DNA from: JACVRW01 sp038323835
Lineage (GTDB): Bacteria; Actinomycetota; Thermoleophilia; Solirubrobacterales; Thermoleophilaceae
Length of the DNA stretch: 64,000 nucleotides
Assembly: GCA_038323835.1 (NCBI GenBank)
Contig: JBBQHI010000003.1
Span: 1 to 64,000, forward strand
Direction: 5' to 3'
Position numbers and translations under genes: made by a program
Part shown: positions 50,687 to 58,868 of the stretch, piece after piece
Layout: every line of letters starts with the position of its first letter
Position numbering within the stretch: the first letter of the stretch is position 1
Notes under the pieces: generated by a model
Seen by the model: the letters and a program-made list of their open reading frames with translations, nothing else
What the model was told of the DNA's origin: nothing
The model's database searches: none

Positions 50687-52582
50687 ATGGCCGTCCTGAT
50701 CGCATCCGCCCTCGACAAGGACATCGCGGGATCTCCCCTGCTCCGGGGCGTTTCGTTCAAGCTCGAGCGCCGCGACCGCATGACGCTCGCCGGGCGCAAC
50801 GGGGCCGGGAAGACCACCCTGCTGCGCATGCTCGCCGGGGAGACGCCCATCGACGGGGGCGAGCTCTCGGTGACCAAGGGCACCCGCATCGCCCTGCACG
50901 ACCAGCGTCCTCCGCGCGAGCGCGATCTCTCCCTCCGGGACTACGTCCTCTCGGGCTGCGGCGACCTGGTGGCGCTCGAGGCCGCCCTGCGCGATCTCGA
51001 GTCCACGATGGCCGAGCGGCCCGATGATTCCTCGGTGCTGGACCGCTACGCCCGTGCCCAGGCCCGGCTCGAGCACGCCGGCGGATGGGACTGGCGGTCC
51101 CGCGCGCTCGGGCCCCTGCACGGCCTCGGGTTCGCCGACAGCGCGCTCGACCGCCCACTCAAGGGGTTCTCGGGGGGTGAGCTCACGCGCGCCTCGCTCG
51201 CCCGCGCGCTGGCGGGCGACCCGGACCTCCTGCTCCTGGACGAGCCCACCAACCACCTTGACATCGCGTCGCTGGAGTGGCTCGAGGGCTACCTGACCGA
51301 GCTCGACGCCGCCGTGGTGCTCGTTGCCCACGACCGCTGGTTCCTCGAGGCGGTGGGCACGTCGGTGCTCGAGATGGACGCCGGTCGCACCCGGTTCTTC
51401 CCCGGCTCGTGGCACGCGTGGCGCCTGGAGGCGGCCGCGCGCGAGATCCAGCTCGGTCGCTCGATCGAGAAGCAGCAGGCCGAGATCGCCCGCATGGAGC
51501 GTTTCGTGGAGCGCTTCCGTTACAAGGCGACCAAGGCCCGCCAGGCCCAGTCGCGCGTCAAGGCGCTGGAGAAGATGGACAAGATCGAGCGCGCGCCCAC
51601 GGACACCCGCACGCTGGGGTTCGAGTTCGGCCCGGCCGAGCGCACCGGCCGGGTGGTGCTCGAGATCGAGGACGCCCGGCTCGAGGTCCCCGGCGGCCGG
51701 ATCCTCCTGGACGAGGGCCGGCTCTGGCTGGAGCGGGGCGAGCACGTGTCGCTCGTGGGTCCCAACGGCACGGGCAAGACCACCCTGGTGGAGGCGATCG
51801 CGGGCACGCGCGAGTTGGACGGCGGGCGCTTGCGCACCGGCCACAACGTGAACATCGGCTACCTCTCCCAGCACGCCTCCGAGCTCGGATCAACGGGCAC
51901 GGTGCTCGAGGCGGCGCAGCGGGCCACGGGGCTCACCCCCGGCAAGGCCCGGGCCCTGCTCGGCCGCTTCCTCTTCTCCGGCGACGGGGTGGAGAAGCCG
52001 CTCGACGGCATATCGGGGGGCGAGCGGCGGCGCCTCTCGCTGGCCATCCTCGTGGCGTCGGGGTCGAACGTTCTCGTCCTCGACGAGCCCACGAATCACC
52101 TCGACCTGGACGCCCGCGAAGCCCTGGAGGACGCGCTCCTGGGGTTCGGCGGGGCCGTGCTTCTCGTCTCTCACGACCGCGCGCTGCTCGACGCGGTGGG
52201 CAGTCGCACGGTCGCGCTCGAGGACGGGCGCCTGCGCAGCTACGACGGCGGCTGGGCGGACTACCTCCGCGCCCGCGAGGAACGCGCCGAGGCCCCCGAG
52301 CCCAAGCAGGTGAAGGCCCCCCGCCGGGAGACGCGGCGCGAGACGGCGGGAGGACCGTCGAAGAACGCACGGCGGCGAGTGGCGGACCTGGAGCGCGACG
52401 TGGAGCGCGCCGAGACCCGCCTGCGCACGCTGGAGGATGAGCTGGCCGACCCCTCCCACTGGGGAGATCCGAACCGGGCCGGCAAGTCCACCCGTCGCCA
52501 CGCCGACGCCAAGCGCGCCGTGGAGGAGGCCTACTCCCGCTGGGAGGAGGCCACTGCGCTCACCAGCGGATCAGAGACCTAG
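50687..52582 (+). CDS. ABC-F family ATPase
   Basis: 631 residues. Two cytoplasmic ABC modules without membrane helices: GRNGAGKTTLLRML with LLLDEPTNHLD, and GPNGTGKTTLVEAI with VLVLDEPTNHLDLD, both with LSGGE/ISGGE signatures. The linker between them, AEIARMERFVERFRYKATKARQAQSRVKALEKMDK, is the P-site interaction motif. The C-terminal coiled coil (DLERDVERAETRLRTLEDELA) resembles Uup/EttA members. It acts on stalled ribosomes. Antibiotic resistance cannot be ruled out. Confidence 0.92.
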   Translation: MAVLIASALDKDIAGSPLLRGVSFKLERRDRMTLAGRNGAGKTTLLRMLAGETPIDGGELSVTKGTRIALHDQRPPRERDLSLRDYVLSGCGDLVALEAALRDLESTMAERPDDSSVLDRYARAQARLEHAGGWDWRSRALGPLHGLGFADSALDRPLKGFSGGELTRASLARALAGDPDLLLLDEPTNHLDIASLEWLEGYLTELDAAVVLVAHDRWFLEAVGTSVLEMDAGRTRFFPGSWHAWRLEAAAREIQLGRSIEKQQAEIARMERFVERFRYKATKARQAQSRVKALEKMDKIERAPTDTRTLGFEFGPAERTGRVVLEIEDARLEVPGGRILLDEGRLWLERGEHVSLVGPNGTGKTTLVEAIAGTRELDGGRLRTGHNVNIGYLSQHASELGSTGTVLEAAQRATGLTPGKARALLGRFLFSGDGVEKPLDGISGGERRRLSLAILVASGSNVLVLDEPTNHLDLDAREALEDALLGFGGAVLLVSHDRALLDAVGSRTVALEDGRLRSYDGGWADYLRAREERAEAPEPKQVKAPRRETRRETAGGPSKNARRRVADLERDVERAETRLRTLEDELADPSHWGDPNRAGKSTRRHADAKRAVEEAYSRWEEATALTSGSET

Positions 52583-53218
52583 CTCGTCGCCGTAGTGGTC
52601 GCGGTAGTCGCCGCGGCGCTCGAGCACGTTCTTCACGTAGGCCCGGGTCTCCGGGAACTCGATGTCGGACACGCCGAAGGCCCCCGCTCCGCCGGCGCGG
52701 CGCATCCAGCGGTCCACGTTCCCGTGCCCGGCGTTGTAGGCGGCCACCGCCGGGGCCACGTTCTGGTCGTAGCGGTCGAGCAGATAGCGCAGGTAGTAGG
52801 TGCCGTAGCTGATGTTGATCTGGGGCGTGGCGAGGTCGTCCTGCACGAACGCCGTCCCACCCGACTGCCGGGCGATGAACTCGGCGGTGGCCGGCGTGAT
52901 CTGCATGAGGCCGCGCGCGCCGGCATGCGAGGTCTGGTCCCGGAACTTCGACTCCTCGTAGATGACCGCGGCCACGAGCGCCGGGTCGAGCCGCTTGTCG
53001 GCCGACTGCTGGCGAATGATGTCCTCGTGACGCAGCGGCAGGGTGATCTCCCGCACCGCCTCGCCAAGGCGGCCACTCCCGATCACGACCCCCGCCACGA
53101 GCACTCCCAGCAGCAGGATCCCGACCGTGCCCAGGGCCAGCCGCCGTCGCAGCACCGCGGCGCGCGACGGGCGCCTGTGGGCGGACCGGGTCCGGTGACG
53201 TGCGATGGCCGAGCTCAC
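52571..53218 (-). CDS. Membrane-anchored lytic transglycosylase (SLT domain)
   Basis: 215 residues. One N-terminal membrane helix (LGTVGILLLGVLVAGVVIG) then an extracytoplasmic SLT domain: catalytic Glu in VAAVIYEESKFRDQTSHAGARGLMQITPATAEF, then NISYGTYYLRYLL and APAVAAYNAGHGNVDRW. It cleaves peptidoglycan with formation of anhydromuropeptides. The gene overlaps the ABC-F gene end by 12 bases (convergent) and the coaE stop by four bases. Confidence 0.92.
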   Translation of the reverse strand: MSSAIARHRTRSAHRRPSRAAVLRRRLALGTVGILLLGVLVAGVVIGSGRLGEAVREITLPLRHEDIIRQQSADKRLDPALVAAVIYEESKFRDQTSHAGARGLMQITPATAEFIARQSGGTAFVQDDLATPQINISYGTYYLRYLLDRYDQNVAPAVAAYNAGHGNVDRWMRRAGGAGAFGVSDIEFPETRAYVKNVLERRGDYRDHYGDELGL

Positions 53219-53823
53219 GGGTCGTGCTCGAGTTTTGCAAGTACGTGTGACAACTCCTCCCTCAACTCCTGGAGTGTGCCGTCGTTGCGCACCGTGTAAT
53301 CCGCTCGCTGCGCCTTTTCCGTCTGCGAAAGCTGCCGCGCCTCACGCTCCGCCACGCTCGCATGCCCGCGGGCGCCGGCGCGCCGCTCGCGCTCGGCCTC
53401 CTCGGCCACCACGGCGATGGTGTGGTCGAAGGCGGCCTCCATCCCCGACTCGAACAGCAGCGGCACCTCGACCACCGCCGCCCGTGGCAGTGGATCCGCG
53501 TGGGCGAGATCGTCCCGCCACTCCGCGATGCGGGCTCCGACGCGGGGCCAGAGCAGGCCCTCGAGCCACGCCCGGGCCTCGTTGTCGCCGAACACGGCGC
53601 CCGCCACCAGCGACCGGTCGATGACGCCACCGGGAGCAACGTCCGGGCCAAGCCGCTCCACCACCTGATCGTGGAGCTCGCCCGCCAGGAGCTCGTGGGC
53701 CACCTCGTCGGAGGACAGCGTGGCCGCACCCAGGCCGTTCAGGGCCCGCAGCGCCTCCGACTTGCCTGCGCCCAGGCCCCCGGTCAGGCCCACGAAGTGC
53801 ACCCGGCGAGCCGGGCTCTCCAC
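53215..53823 (-). CDS. coaE: Dephospho-CoA kinase
   Basis: 202 residues, GTG start sharing one base with the rpsA stop. Walker A FVGLTGGLGAGKSEALRAL, SSDEVAHELLAG, AVVEVPLLFESGMEAAFDHTIAVVAE and the C-terminal RADYTVRNDGTLQELREE (adenine-binding) are typical. Final step of CoA synthesis. The operon rpsA-coaE is common in Gram-positive bacteria. Confidence 0.96.
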   Translation of the reverse strand: MESPARRVHFVGLTGGLGAGKSEALRALNGLGAATLSSDEVAHELLAGELHDQVVERLGPDVAPGGVIDRSLVAGAVFGDNEARAWLEGLLWPRVGARIAEWRDDLAHADPLPRAAVVEVPLLFESGMEAAFDHTIAVVAEEAERERRAGARGHASVAEREARQLSQTEKAQRADYTVRNDGTLQELREELSHVLAKLEHDP

Positions 53824-55409
53824 TAGTCCTCGTCGGGCTCGGCGGGCGAGTCGGCCTCGCCCTCGTCCGAAGCGTCGGCCCCGGCCGGTGCATCGGCCTC
53901 GGCGTCGGGCTCGTCCTCTGATGCGGCCGGCTCGGCATCTGCCTCGGCGGCGGGCTCCTCGGCGGCCTCAGCCTCCGGCTCCTCGGCGGGAGCCTCCTCC
54001 ACAACCTCGGGTGCCTCGGCCACCTCGGCCTCGGGCTGGTCCGCCGGCTCGGGCTCGGGCGCCTCGGCGGCGGCGTCCTCGGCTAGCGCCTCCTCGAGGG
54101 GCGGCGCGGCATCGGCCTCGGCGGCCTCGGCGGCCTGAGCCACCGCGGCGCGGAGATCCTCGGCGCCGCTCACGTTCGGTCCGGCGAAGACGTCCTCGGA
54201 GAGGCCGAGGTCGGGCACGTCCCCGAGCTCGCCCTCGGTGACGCCCGCCGCCGCAGCTCCGGCGGCCGCAGCGGAGCGGATGTGGGGAAGCTGGTCCACC
54301 ACTCGCTTCACGCTCAGGGAGAGCCGGCGGCGCTCGGAATCGATCTCGAGGATCCTCACGCGCACGTCCTGGCCGGGCTCAACGATCTCACGCGGGTTCT
54401 CCACGTGGTGCTGAGCGAGCTCGGAGATGTGCACGAGCCCCTCCACGCCGTCCATGATCTCGACGAAGGCCCCGAAGGTCACGACCTTGGTGACCTTGCC
54501 CTCGAGCTCGTCGCCCACCGCGTAGGTGTCGATCACCCGCTGCCAGGGATCGGCCTGGGTCTGCTTGAGACCGAGCGAGATGCGCTGGCGCTCACGGTCG
54601 ATGTCCAGGACCTTGACCGGCACCAGATCACCGATCGAGAGAATCTCGGAGGGGTGGTTCACGTGGCTCCAGGAGAGCTCGGAGATGTGGATCAGGCCGT
54701 CGATGCCGTCCAGGTCCACGAAGGCGCCGAAGTCCACGATGTTGGAGATCGCGCCCTCCACGACCATGCCGGGCTGCAGCCGGTCGAGGATCTGCTGGCG
54801 AACCTCCTTGCGCTCCTCCTCGAGCACGGCGCGCCTCGAGAGCACCACGTTGTTGCGAGAGCGGTTGAGCTCGATGACCTTGCACTCGATCTTCTGGCCC
54901 AGGAACTCGTCCAGGTTCTGGACGCGGCGGATGTCCACCAGCGAGGCGGGCAGGAAGCCACGGACGCCGAGATCGATGATCAGGCCGCCCTTGACGACCT
55001 CGATGACGGTGCCCTCGACGGGCTCACCGGACTCGGCCGCGGCCTCGATCTTGCGCCAGGCCTTCTCGAAGCGGGCGCGCTTCTTGGACAGCAGCAGGCG
55101 CCCGTCCTGGTCCTCCTTGGTGAGAACGAGGGCGTCCACCTCCTCGCCCAACGACACCTCGTCGTGCGGGTCGACCGACTTGCGGATCGACAGCTCGTTG
55201 AGCAGGATCACGCCCTCGCTCTTGTAGCCGATGTCCACCAGGACCTCGTCCTGGTCGATCCGAACCACCTTGCCGGTGACCACGTCGCCCTCGTCGAAGG
55301 GGACGATGGTGGCGTCGTAGTTCGGGACTATCTGCCCGTCGATCTCGAGCAGCAGGCCATCCGAGCCGGGAACGGCCGTGGCGGTGGGGGGCGTTTCTAG
55401 TTCCTGCAC
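53823..55409 (-). CDS. rpsA: 30S ribosomal protein S1, four S1 domains and a long acidic tail
   Basis: 528 residues from GTG 55409. Four S1 domains lie at about 40-110, 125-195, 210-280 and 295-365 (examples VVEGAISNIVDFGAFVDLDGIDGLIHISELSW and ELEGKVTKVVTFGAFVEIMDGVEGLVHISELAQHH). The first two are degenerate, as usual in the four-domain actinobacterial form. The last 150 residues are Ala/Glu/Asp/Pro low complexity, strongly acidic. S1 helps the ribosome bind mRNA. Divergent from the FAD oxidoreductase gene, with promoters in 55410-55485. Confidence 0.95.
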   Translation of the reverse strand: MQELETPPTATAVPGSDGLLLEIDGQIVPNYDATIVPFDEGDVVTGKVVRIDQDEVLVDIGYKSEGVILLNELSIRKSVDPHDEVSLGEEVDALVLTKEDQDGRLLLSKKRARFEKAWRKIEAAAESGEPVEGTVIEVVKGGLIIDLGVRGFLPASLVDIRRVQNLDEFLGQKIECKVIELNRSRNNVVLSRRAVLEEERKEVRQQILDRLQPGMVVEGAISNIVDFGAFVDLDGIDGLIHISELSWSHVNHPSEILSIGDLVPVKVLDIDRERQRISLGLKQTQADPWQRVIDTYAVGDELEGKVTKVVTFGAFVEIMDGVEGLVHISELAQHHVENPREIVEPGQDVRVRILEIDSERRRLSLSVKRVVDQLPHIRSAAAAGAAAAGVTEGELGDVPDLGLSEDVFAGPNVSGAEDLRAAVAQAAEAAEADAAPPLEEALAEDAAAEAPEPEPADQPEAEVAEAPEVVEEAPAEEPEAEAAEEPAAEADAEPAASEDEPDAEADAPAGADASDEGEADSPAEPDED

Positions 55410-55485
55410 GCGGCATGAGAGGGTAGCGGTCGCTCGCCCTCTTGCGTCCTGCCGTGGCCTGCGGGCTCGGTACCCTGGACCGCTC

Positions 55486-56643
55486 ATGCCCGAGCGGCGA
55501 ACCAAGAGGGGATCCGAGCGCACCCCGCTCGAGGGCGATTTCGACGTCCTGATCTGCGGAGCCAGCTTCGCCGGCCTGGCTGTGGCCCGCGAGCTGTCCG
55601 GCGCGGTGCGGCCGGACGGCTCTCCCGCGCGTGTGATGATGCTCGACCGGTACGAGGTGGGTGAGCGCCAGACCTCGGCCTGCGGCATTCCCACAGGCTG
55701 GCTAGAGACCATGGGCCTGATGGGCTCGCACCGGCAGACGTTCGGCGAGCTGGTGGTGGGCACGCCGCACGGCACGTCGCGGTGGCCCCTCCCCTGGACC
55801 TTCTCCACCTTCGATTACCCGGAGCTCTGCGCGCTCCTGCGCGCCCAGGGCGACTGCACCTTCGAGACCGCCAAGGTCCACGGACGCACGGGGAACACGG
55901 TGCACACCGACCGCGGCGACCTGAGCGCGCCGCTCGTCGTGGACGCGCTCGGCTGGCGCCGGATTCTGGCCGGCGACGGCGGCTTCCAGCCCCCCGACGC
56001 CCCCCTGTCCCGCGGCCTGGAGGTGCACCCGGGCGGCAGCTCGCCCGATCTGGCCGTCTGGATCGACCGGAAGATCGTGCCCGCCGGCTACGGCTGGAGC
56101 TTCCCCGCGGGCGAGGAGCTGCGCATCGGCGTGGGCTCGTTCGACCCGCGCTTCCACGTCAAGGACAACACGGTCAAGCTGGCCGAGGACCTCGGCTCGG
56201 ACGCCGTGCGCTTCCAGGGCAACTGGATCCCGCACCAGCTGCGACCCGCCACCGAGGACGGGATCTTCTTCTGCGGAGACTCCGCCGGCCACTGCCTCCC
56301 GCTCACCGCCGAGGGCATCCGCACGGCGTTCTACTTCGGCATCGCGTGCGGCCGCGAGCTGCGCTCGGTGGTCGAGGGACGCTCGAGTCGCAACGACGCC
56401 CTGTCCCGCTACAGCGCGTTCAGCGACTCGCACGAGTGGAAGTTCCGCTGGCTCCTGCGAACGCAGCGAGCGGTACCGCGGGTGTGGCCGCCGCTCCTGA
56501 ACGGCGTGGTGTCCTCGATGCGTGCCCGCGCGATCGTGGACTGGGCCTTCGGCCACTACCTGCGCGTGGCCCCGCCGGACTTCGTGACCGCGGCGCCGCC
56601 CCCGCGCCGACGCAGTGAAGACCGTGGTGCGGTGCTCGCCTGA
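55486..56643 (+). CDS. FAD-dependent oxidoreductase (geranylgeranyl-reductase/halogenase-like)
   Basis: 385 residues from ATG 55486. The N-terminal FAD fold is FDVLICGASFAGLAVARELSG, with a CGIPTGWLETMGL loop next, and the second FAD contact is FCGDSAGHCLPLTAEGIRTAFYFGIACG. This is the geranylgeranyl-reductase/tryptophan-halogenase-like superfamily. No halogenase WxWxIP motif is seen, so a reductase of lipid or polyprenyl chains is more likely. The stop codon lies inside a dispersed repeat (copy B). Confidence 0.83.
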   Translation: MPERRTKRGSERTPLEGDFDVLICGASFAGLAVARELSGAVRPDGSPARVMMLDRYEVGERQTSACGIPTGWLETMGLMGSHRQTFGELVVGTPHGTSRWPLPWTFSTFDYPELCALLRAQGDCTFETAKVHGRTGNTVHTDRGDLSAPLVVDALGWRRILAGDGGFQPPDAPLSRGLEVHPGGSSPDLAVWIDRKIVPAGYGWSFPAGEELRIGVGSFDPRFHVKDNTVKLAEDLGSDAVRFQGNWIPHQLRPATEDGIFFCGDSAGHCLPLTAEGIRTAFYFGIACGRELRSVVEGRSSRNDALSRYSAFSDSHEWKFRWLLRTQRAVPRVWPPLLNGVVSSMRARAIVDWAFGHYLRVAPPDFVTAAPPPRRRSEDRGAVLA

Positions 56644-56666
56644 TCACCGATCAGGCTCCGCTCCTC
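56629..56666 (-). repeat. Dispersed palindromic repeat, copy B (inverted)
   Basis: On the minus strand GAGGAGCGGAGCCTGATC-GGT-GATCAGGCGAGCACCGC. It differs from copy A by a C to T change in the left stem and a matching G to A change in the right stem, so the hairpin is kept, plus one flank change. It supplies the last codons and stop of the FAD oxidoreductase gene. Confidence 0.75.
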
Positions 56667-56701
56667 CCAGGCGCTCACCCGGGACATAGGGTCGCCGACC
56701 C

Positions 56702-58117
56702 ATGACCGAAGGTCCCCACCTCCCGCCCGCCTATCCGCCTCTCGCCGACCGCGAGGCTTTGCTCGACGCCCTGAACGTCGTGGTGGGCGACGCCTGGAAC
56801 TCCTTCGACCGCCCGCGTCCGGTGGAGCCCGTCCTGGAGCCCGGCCTGCGTGCCCGGCTCGACGAACCTCTGCCCGACGGCCCCGGCGATCCCCGCGACG
56901 CCCTCGCCGACGCGGCGCGGGTGCTCGACAAGAGCAACTCGCCCGCACGGCCGCTCTACCTGGCCTATGTGGGCTCCACCGGGCTCGAAGTGGGTGTGAT
57001 CGGCGCCGCGCTGATGGCCACCTACGACGTGAACCTCGCGGCCACCGCCCGCGCGGCCGACCTCGTGGAGCGCCAGGCGCTGGCCTGGGTGGCCGAGCTG
57101 ATCGGCTTCCCGCACGCGGAGGGTGCCTTCACCAGCGGGGGGATGACCTCGAACCTCACCGCCCTGCTGGTGGCCCGGGAAGGCGCGCTCCCCGGCGTGA
57201 GAACCCGCGGGTTCGACGGACGCACAGGTGCCGTGTACTGCTCGCGCGAGGCCCACCACTCGGTGCTGCGGGCCGCCGAGGCGGCCGGCATCGGCTCTAA
57301 CCAGGTGCGCCGGCTGGCCATCGACGCCCACAGGCGGCTCGTCCCGGCCGAGGTGGACGCGTCCATCGCGCGGGACCGCGAGGACGGGATCACGCCGGTG
57401 TGCGTGGTGGCCAACGGCGGCACCACCCTGACCGGGACGGTGGATCCGGTCGGCGCGCTGGCCGACGTGTGCGAGCGCCACGACGTGTGGCTCCATGTGG
57501 ACGGGGCCTACGGGCTGCCCGCCGCGGCCACCGACCGGGCCCGGCACCTGTTCGCGGGCCTGGAGCGGGCCGACTCGGTGACCCTCGACGCCCACAAGTG
57601 GCTCGGGATCCAGAAGAGCTGCAGCGTGGTGCTCACGCGCCGGAGCGGCTCCCTCGAGCGCAGCTTCGGCCACGAGGAGAGCTACATGCGCCGTGACGCG
57701 GTGCCGAACGCCGTGGAGATGACGCTCGAGTACTCCCGCCCGCTGAACTCGCTGAAGCTGTGGCTGGCCGTTCGAACCCACGGCGCCGCGGCGTTCCGGA
57801 ACTGGATCTCGCACACTCTGGGACTGGCCGAAGCCCTGACCGAGGCCATCCGCGCCGATCCGGACTTCGAGCTGCTGCATGAGCCCACCCTGTCCACCGT
57901 CTGCTTCCGGCACGTCCCGCCGGGCATGGCGGACCTGGACGCGCACAACGCGGATCTGGTGGCCGCAGTGCAGGCCGACGGCCGCATCTTCCTGGCCGCC
58001 GCCGACGTGGACGGCGTCCGCTGCCTGCGCGCGTGCTTCGTGAACTTCCGCACACGCCGGGAGGACGTGGACTTCGCGATGGACGTGCTGCGCGAGCTCG
58101 GTCAGCTGCCGGCGTAG
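56702..58117 (+). CDS. Pyridoxal-phosphate group II decarboxylase
   Basis: 471 residues. Fold-type I decarboxylase related to aromatic-L-amino-acid and glutamate decarboxylases. The cofactor His is in SREAHHSVLRAAEAAG, the Asp in WLHVDGAYGLPAAAT, and the Schiff-base Lys is residue 299 in LDAHKWLGIQKS. SGGMTSNLTALLVAR and the C-terminal RACFVNFRTRREDV are also typical. Substrate not predicted. It overlaps the UvrA-like remnant gene end by 16 bases (convergent). Confidence 0.9.
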   Translation: MTEGPHLPPAYPPLADREALLDALNVVVGDAWNSFDRPRPVEPVLEPGLRARLDEPLPDGPGDPRDALADAARVLDKSNSPARPLYLAYVGSTGLEVGVIGAALMATYDVNLAATARAADLVERQALAWVAELIGFPHAEGAFTSGGMTSNLTALLVAREGALPGVRTRGFDGRTGAVYCSREAHHSVLRAAEAAGIGSNQVRRLAIDAHRRLVPAEVDASIARDREDGITPVCVVANGGTTLTGTVDPVGALADVCERHDVWLHVDGAYGLPAAATDRARHLFAGLERADSVTLDAHKWLGIQKSCSVVLTRRSGSLERSFGHEESYMRRDAVPNAVEMTLEYSRPLNSLKLWLAVRTHGAAAFRNWISHTLGLAEALTEAIRADPDFELLHEPTLSTVCFRHVPPGMADLDAHNADLVAAVQADGRIFLAAADVDGVRCLRACFVNFRTRREDVDFAMDVLRELGQLPA

Positions 58118-58422
58118 GCCGCGAGGTACTCGCCGGTGAGGGTGGAGCGGGCGGCGACGAGGTCGGCGGGTGTGCCCTCGAAGACGATCCGGCCGCCGTC
58201 GTGGCCGGCGCCGGGGCCGAGGTAGGTCTCGTTGATCAGCCGCTGCGACTCCGCGGCGATCGTGCCGAACACCAGCGAGGTCTTGCCCGAGCCGGAGACG
58301 CCCGTGAACACCGTCAGCCGGCGCTTCGGGATCTCGATGCTCACGTCCCTGAGGTTGTTCACGCGCGCGCCGTGCACGCGGATCAGATCGTGGCTGTCGG
58401 CAGACATCAGCTGGCGCGGCAC
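58102..58422 (-). pseudogene. UvrA-like ATPase gene with most of its interior deleted
   Basis: 106 residues, GTG start. The first 67 are the N-terminus of a UvrA-like (UvrA2/DrrC-type) protein: SHDLIRVHGARVNNLRDVSI, Walker A TGVSGSGKTSLVFGTIAAES and QRLINETY. It then jumps at about 58222 to the extreme C-terminal segment, LGPGAGHDGGRIVFEGTPADL ... TGEYLAAYAGS. Full-length relatives are around 750-850 residues, so some 650-750 residues are missing in frame. A deleted gene, or an assembly collapse between the two ends. The first base overlaps the stop of the YdcZ-type gene (TAGTG). Confidence 0.85.
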
Positions 58423-58868
58423 TAGTTGCGAACGATGAGGAAGGTGCCCACCGCCAGGAGCGACACTCCGATCACTCGCGCCAGGGAGAGGCCTCGCTCC
58501 TCCAGCCCGAAGGCGCCCAGGCGATCCAGGATCACCGACAGCGTGAGCTGCCCGCCGATCGTGGCCGCTGTGACCCCCCCGGCGCCCAGCGTCCGGACGG
58601 CGATCAGCGCCGTGGTGACGTAGACGGCGCCCAGCAGGCCTCCGGTGAGGTAGTACCAGGACAGACCGCTGGCCTCCCCGATCCGCCCGAAGCCACCGCC
58701 GGCGATGAGCGTGATGCCCACCAGCGCGGCCAGGCCGATCGCGAACGACACGGACGCCGCCGGGAGGCTGCCGATCGTCCGGCCGAGGGTGGCGTTGATC
58801 GGAGCCTGCATGGCGATCAGGCCGCCGGCGAATGCCGTGGCCATGATGGCCAGCCCGCTCTTGTCCAC
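58422..58868 (-). CDS. DMT-superfamily small transporter (YdcZ/DUF606 type)
   Basis: 148 residues from GTG 58868, sharing one base with the polA stop (TAGTG). Five hydrophobic helices: GLAIMATAFAGGLIAMQAPINATLGRTIGS, LPAASVSFAIGLAALVGITLIAGG, WYYLTGGLLGAVYVTTALIAVRTLGAGGVTAATIGGQLTLSVILDRLG, and a final SLARVIGVSLLAVGTFLIVRN. The pattern MQAxxNAxLG is diagnostic for YdcZ. Substrate unknown. Confidence 0.88.
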   Translation of the reverse strand: MDKSGLAIMATAFAGGLIAMQAPINATLGRTIGSLPAASVSFAIGLAALVGITLIAGGGFGRIGEASGLSWYYLTGGLLGAVYVTTALIAVRTLGAGGVTAATIGGQLTLSVILDRLGAFGLEERGLSLARVIGVSLLAVGTFLIVRN

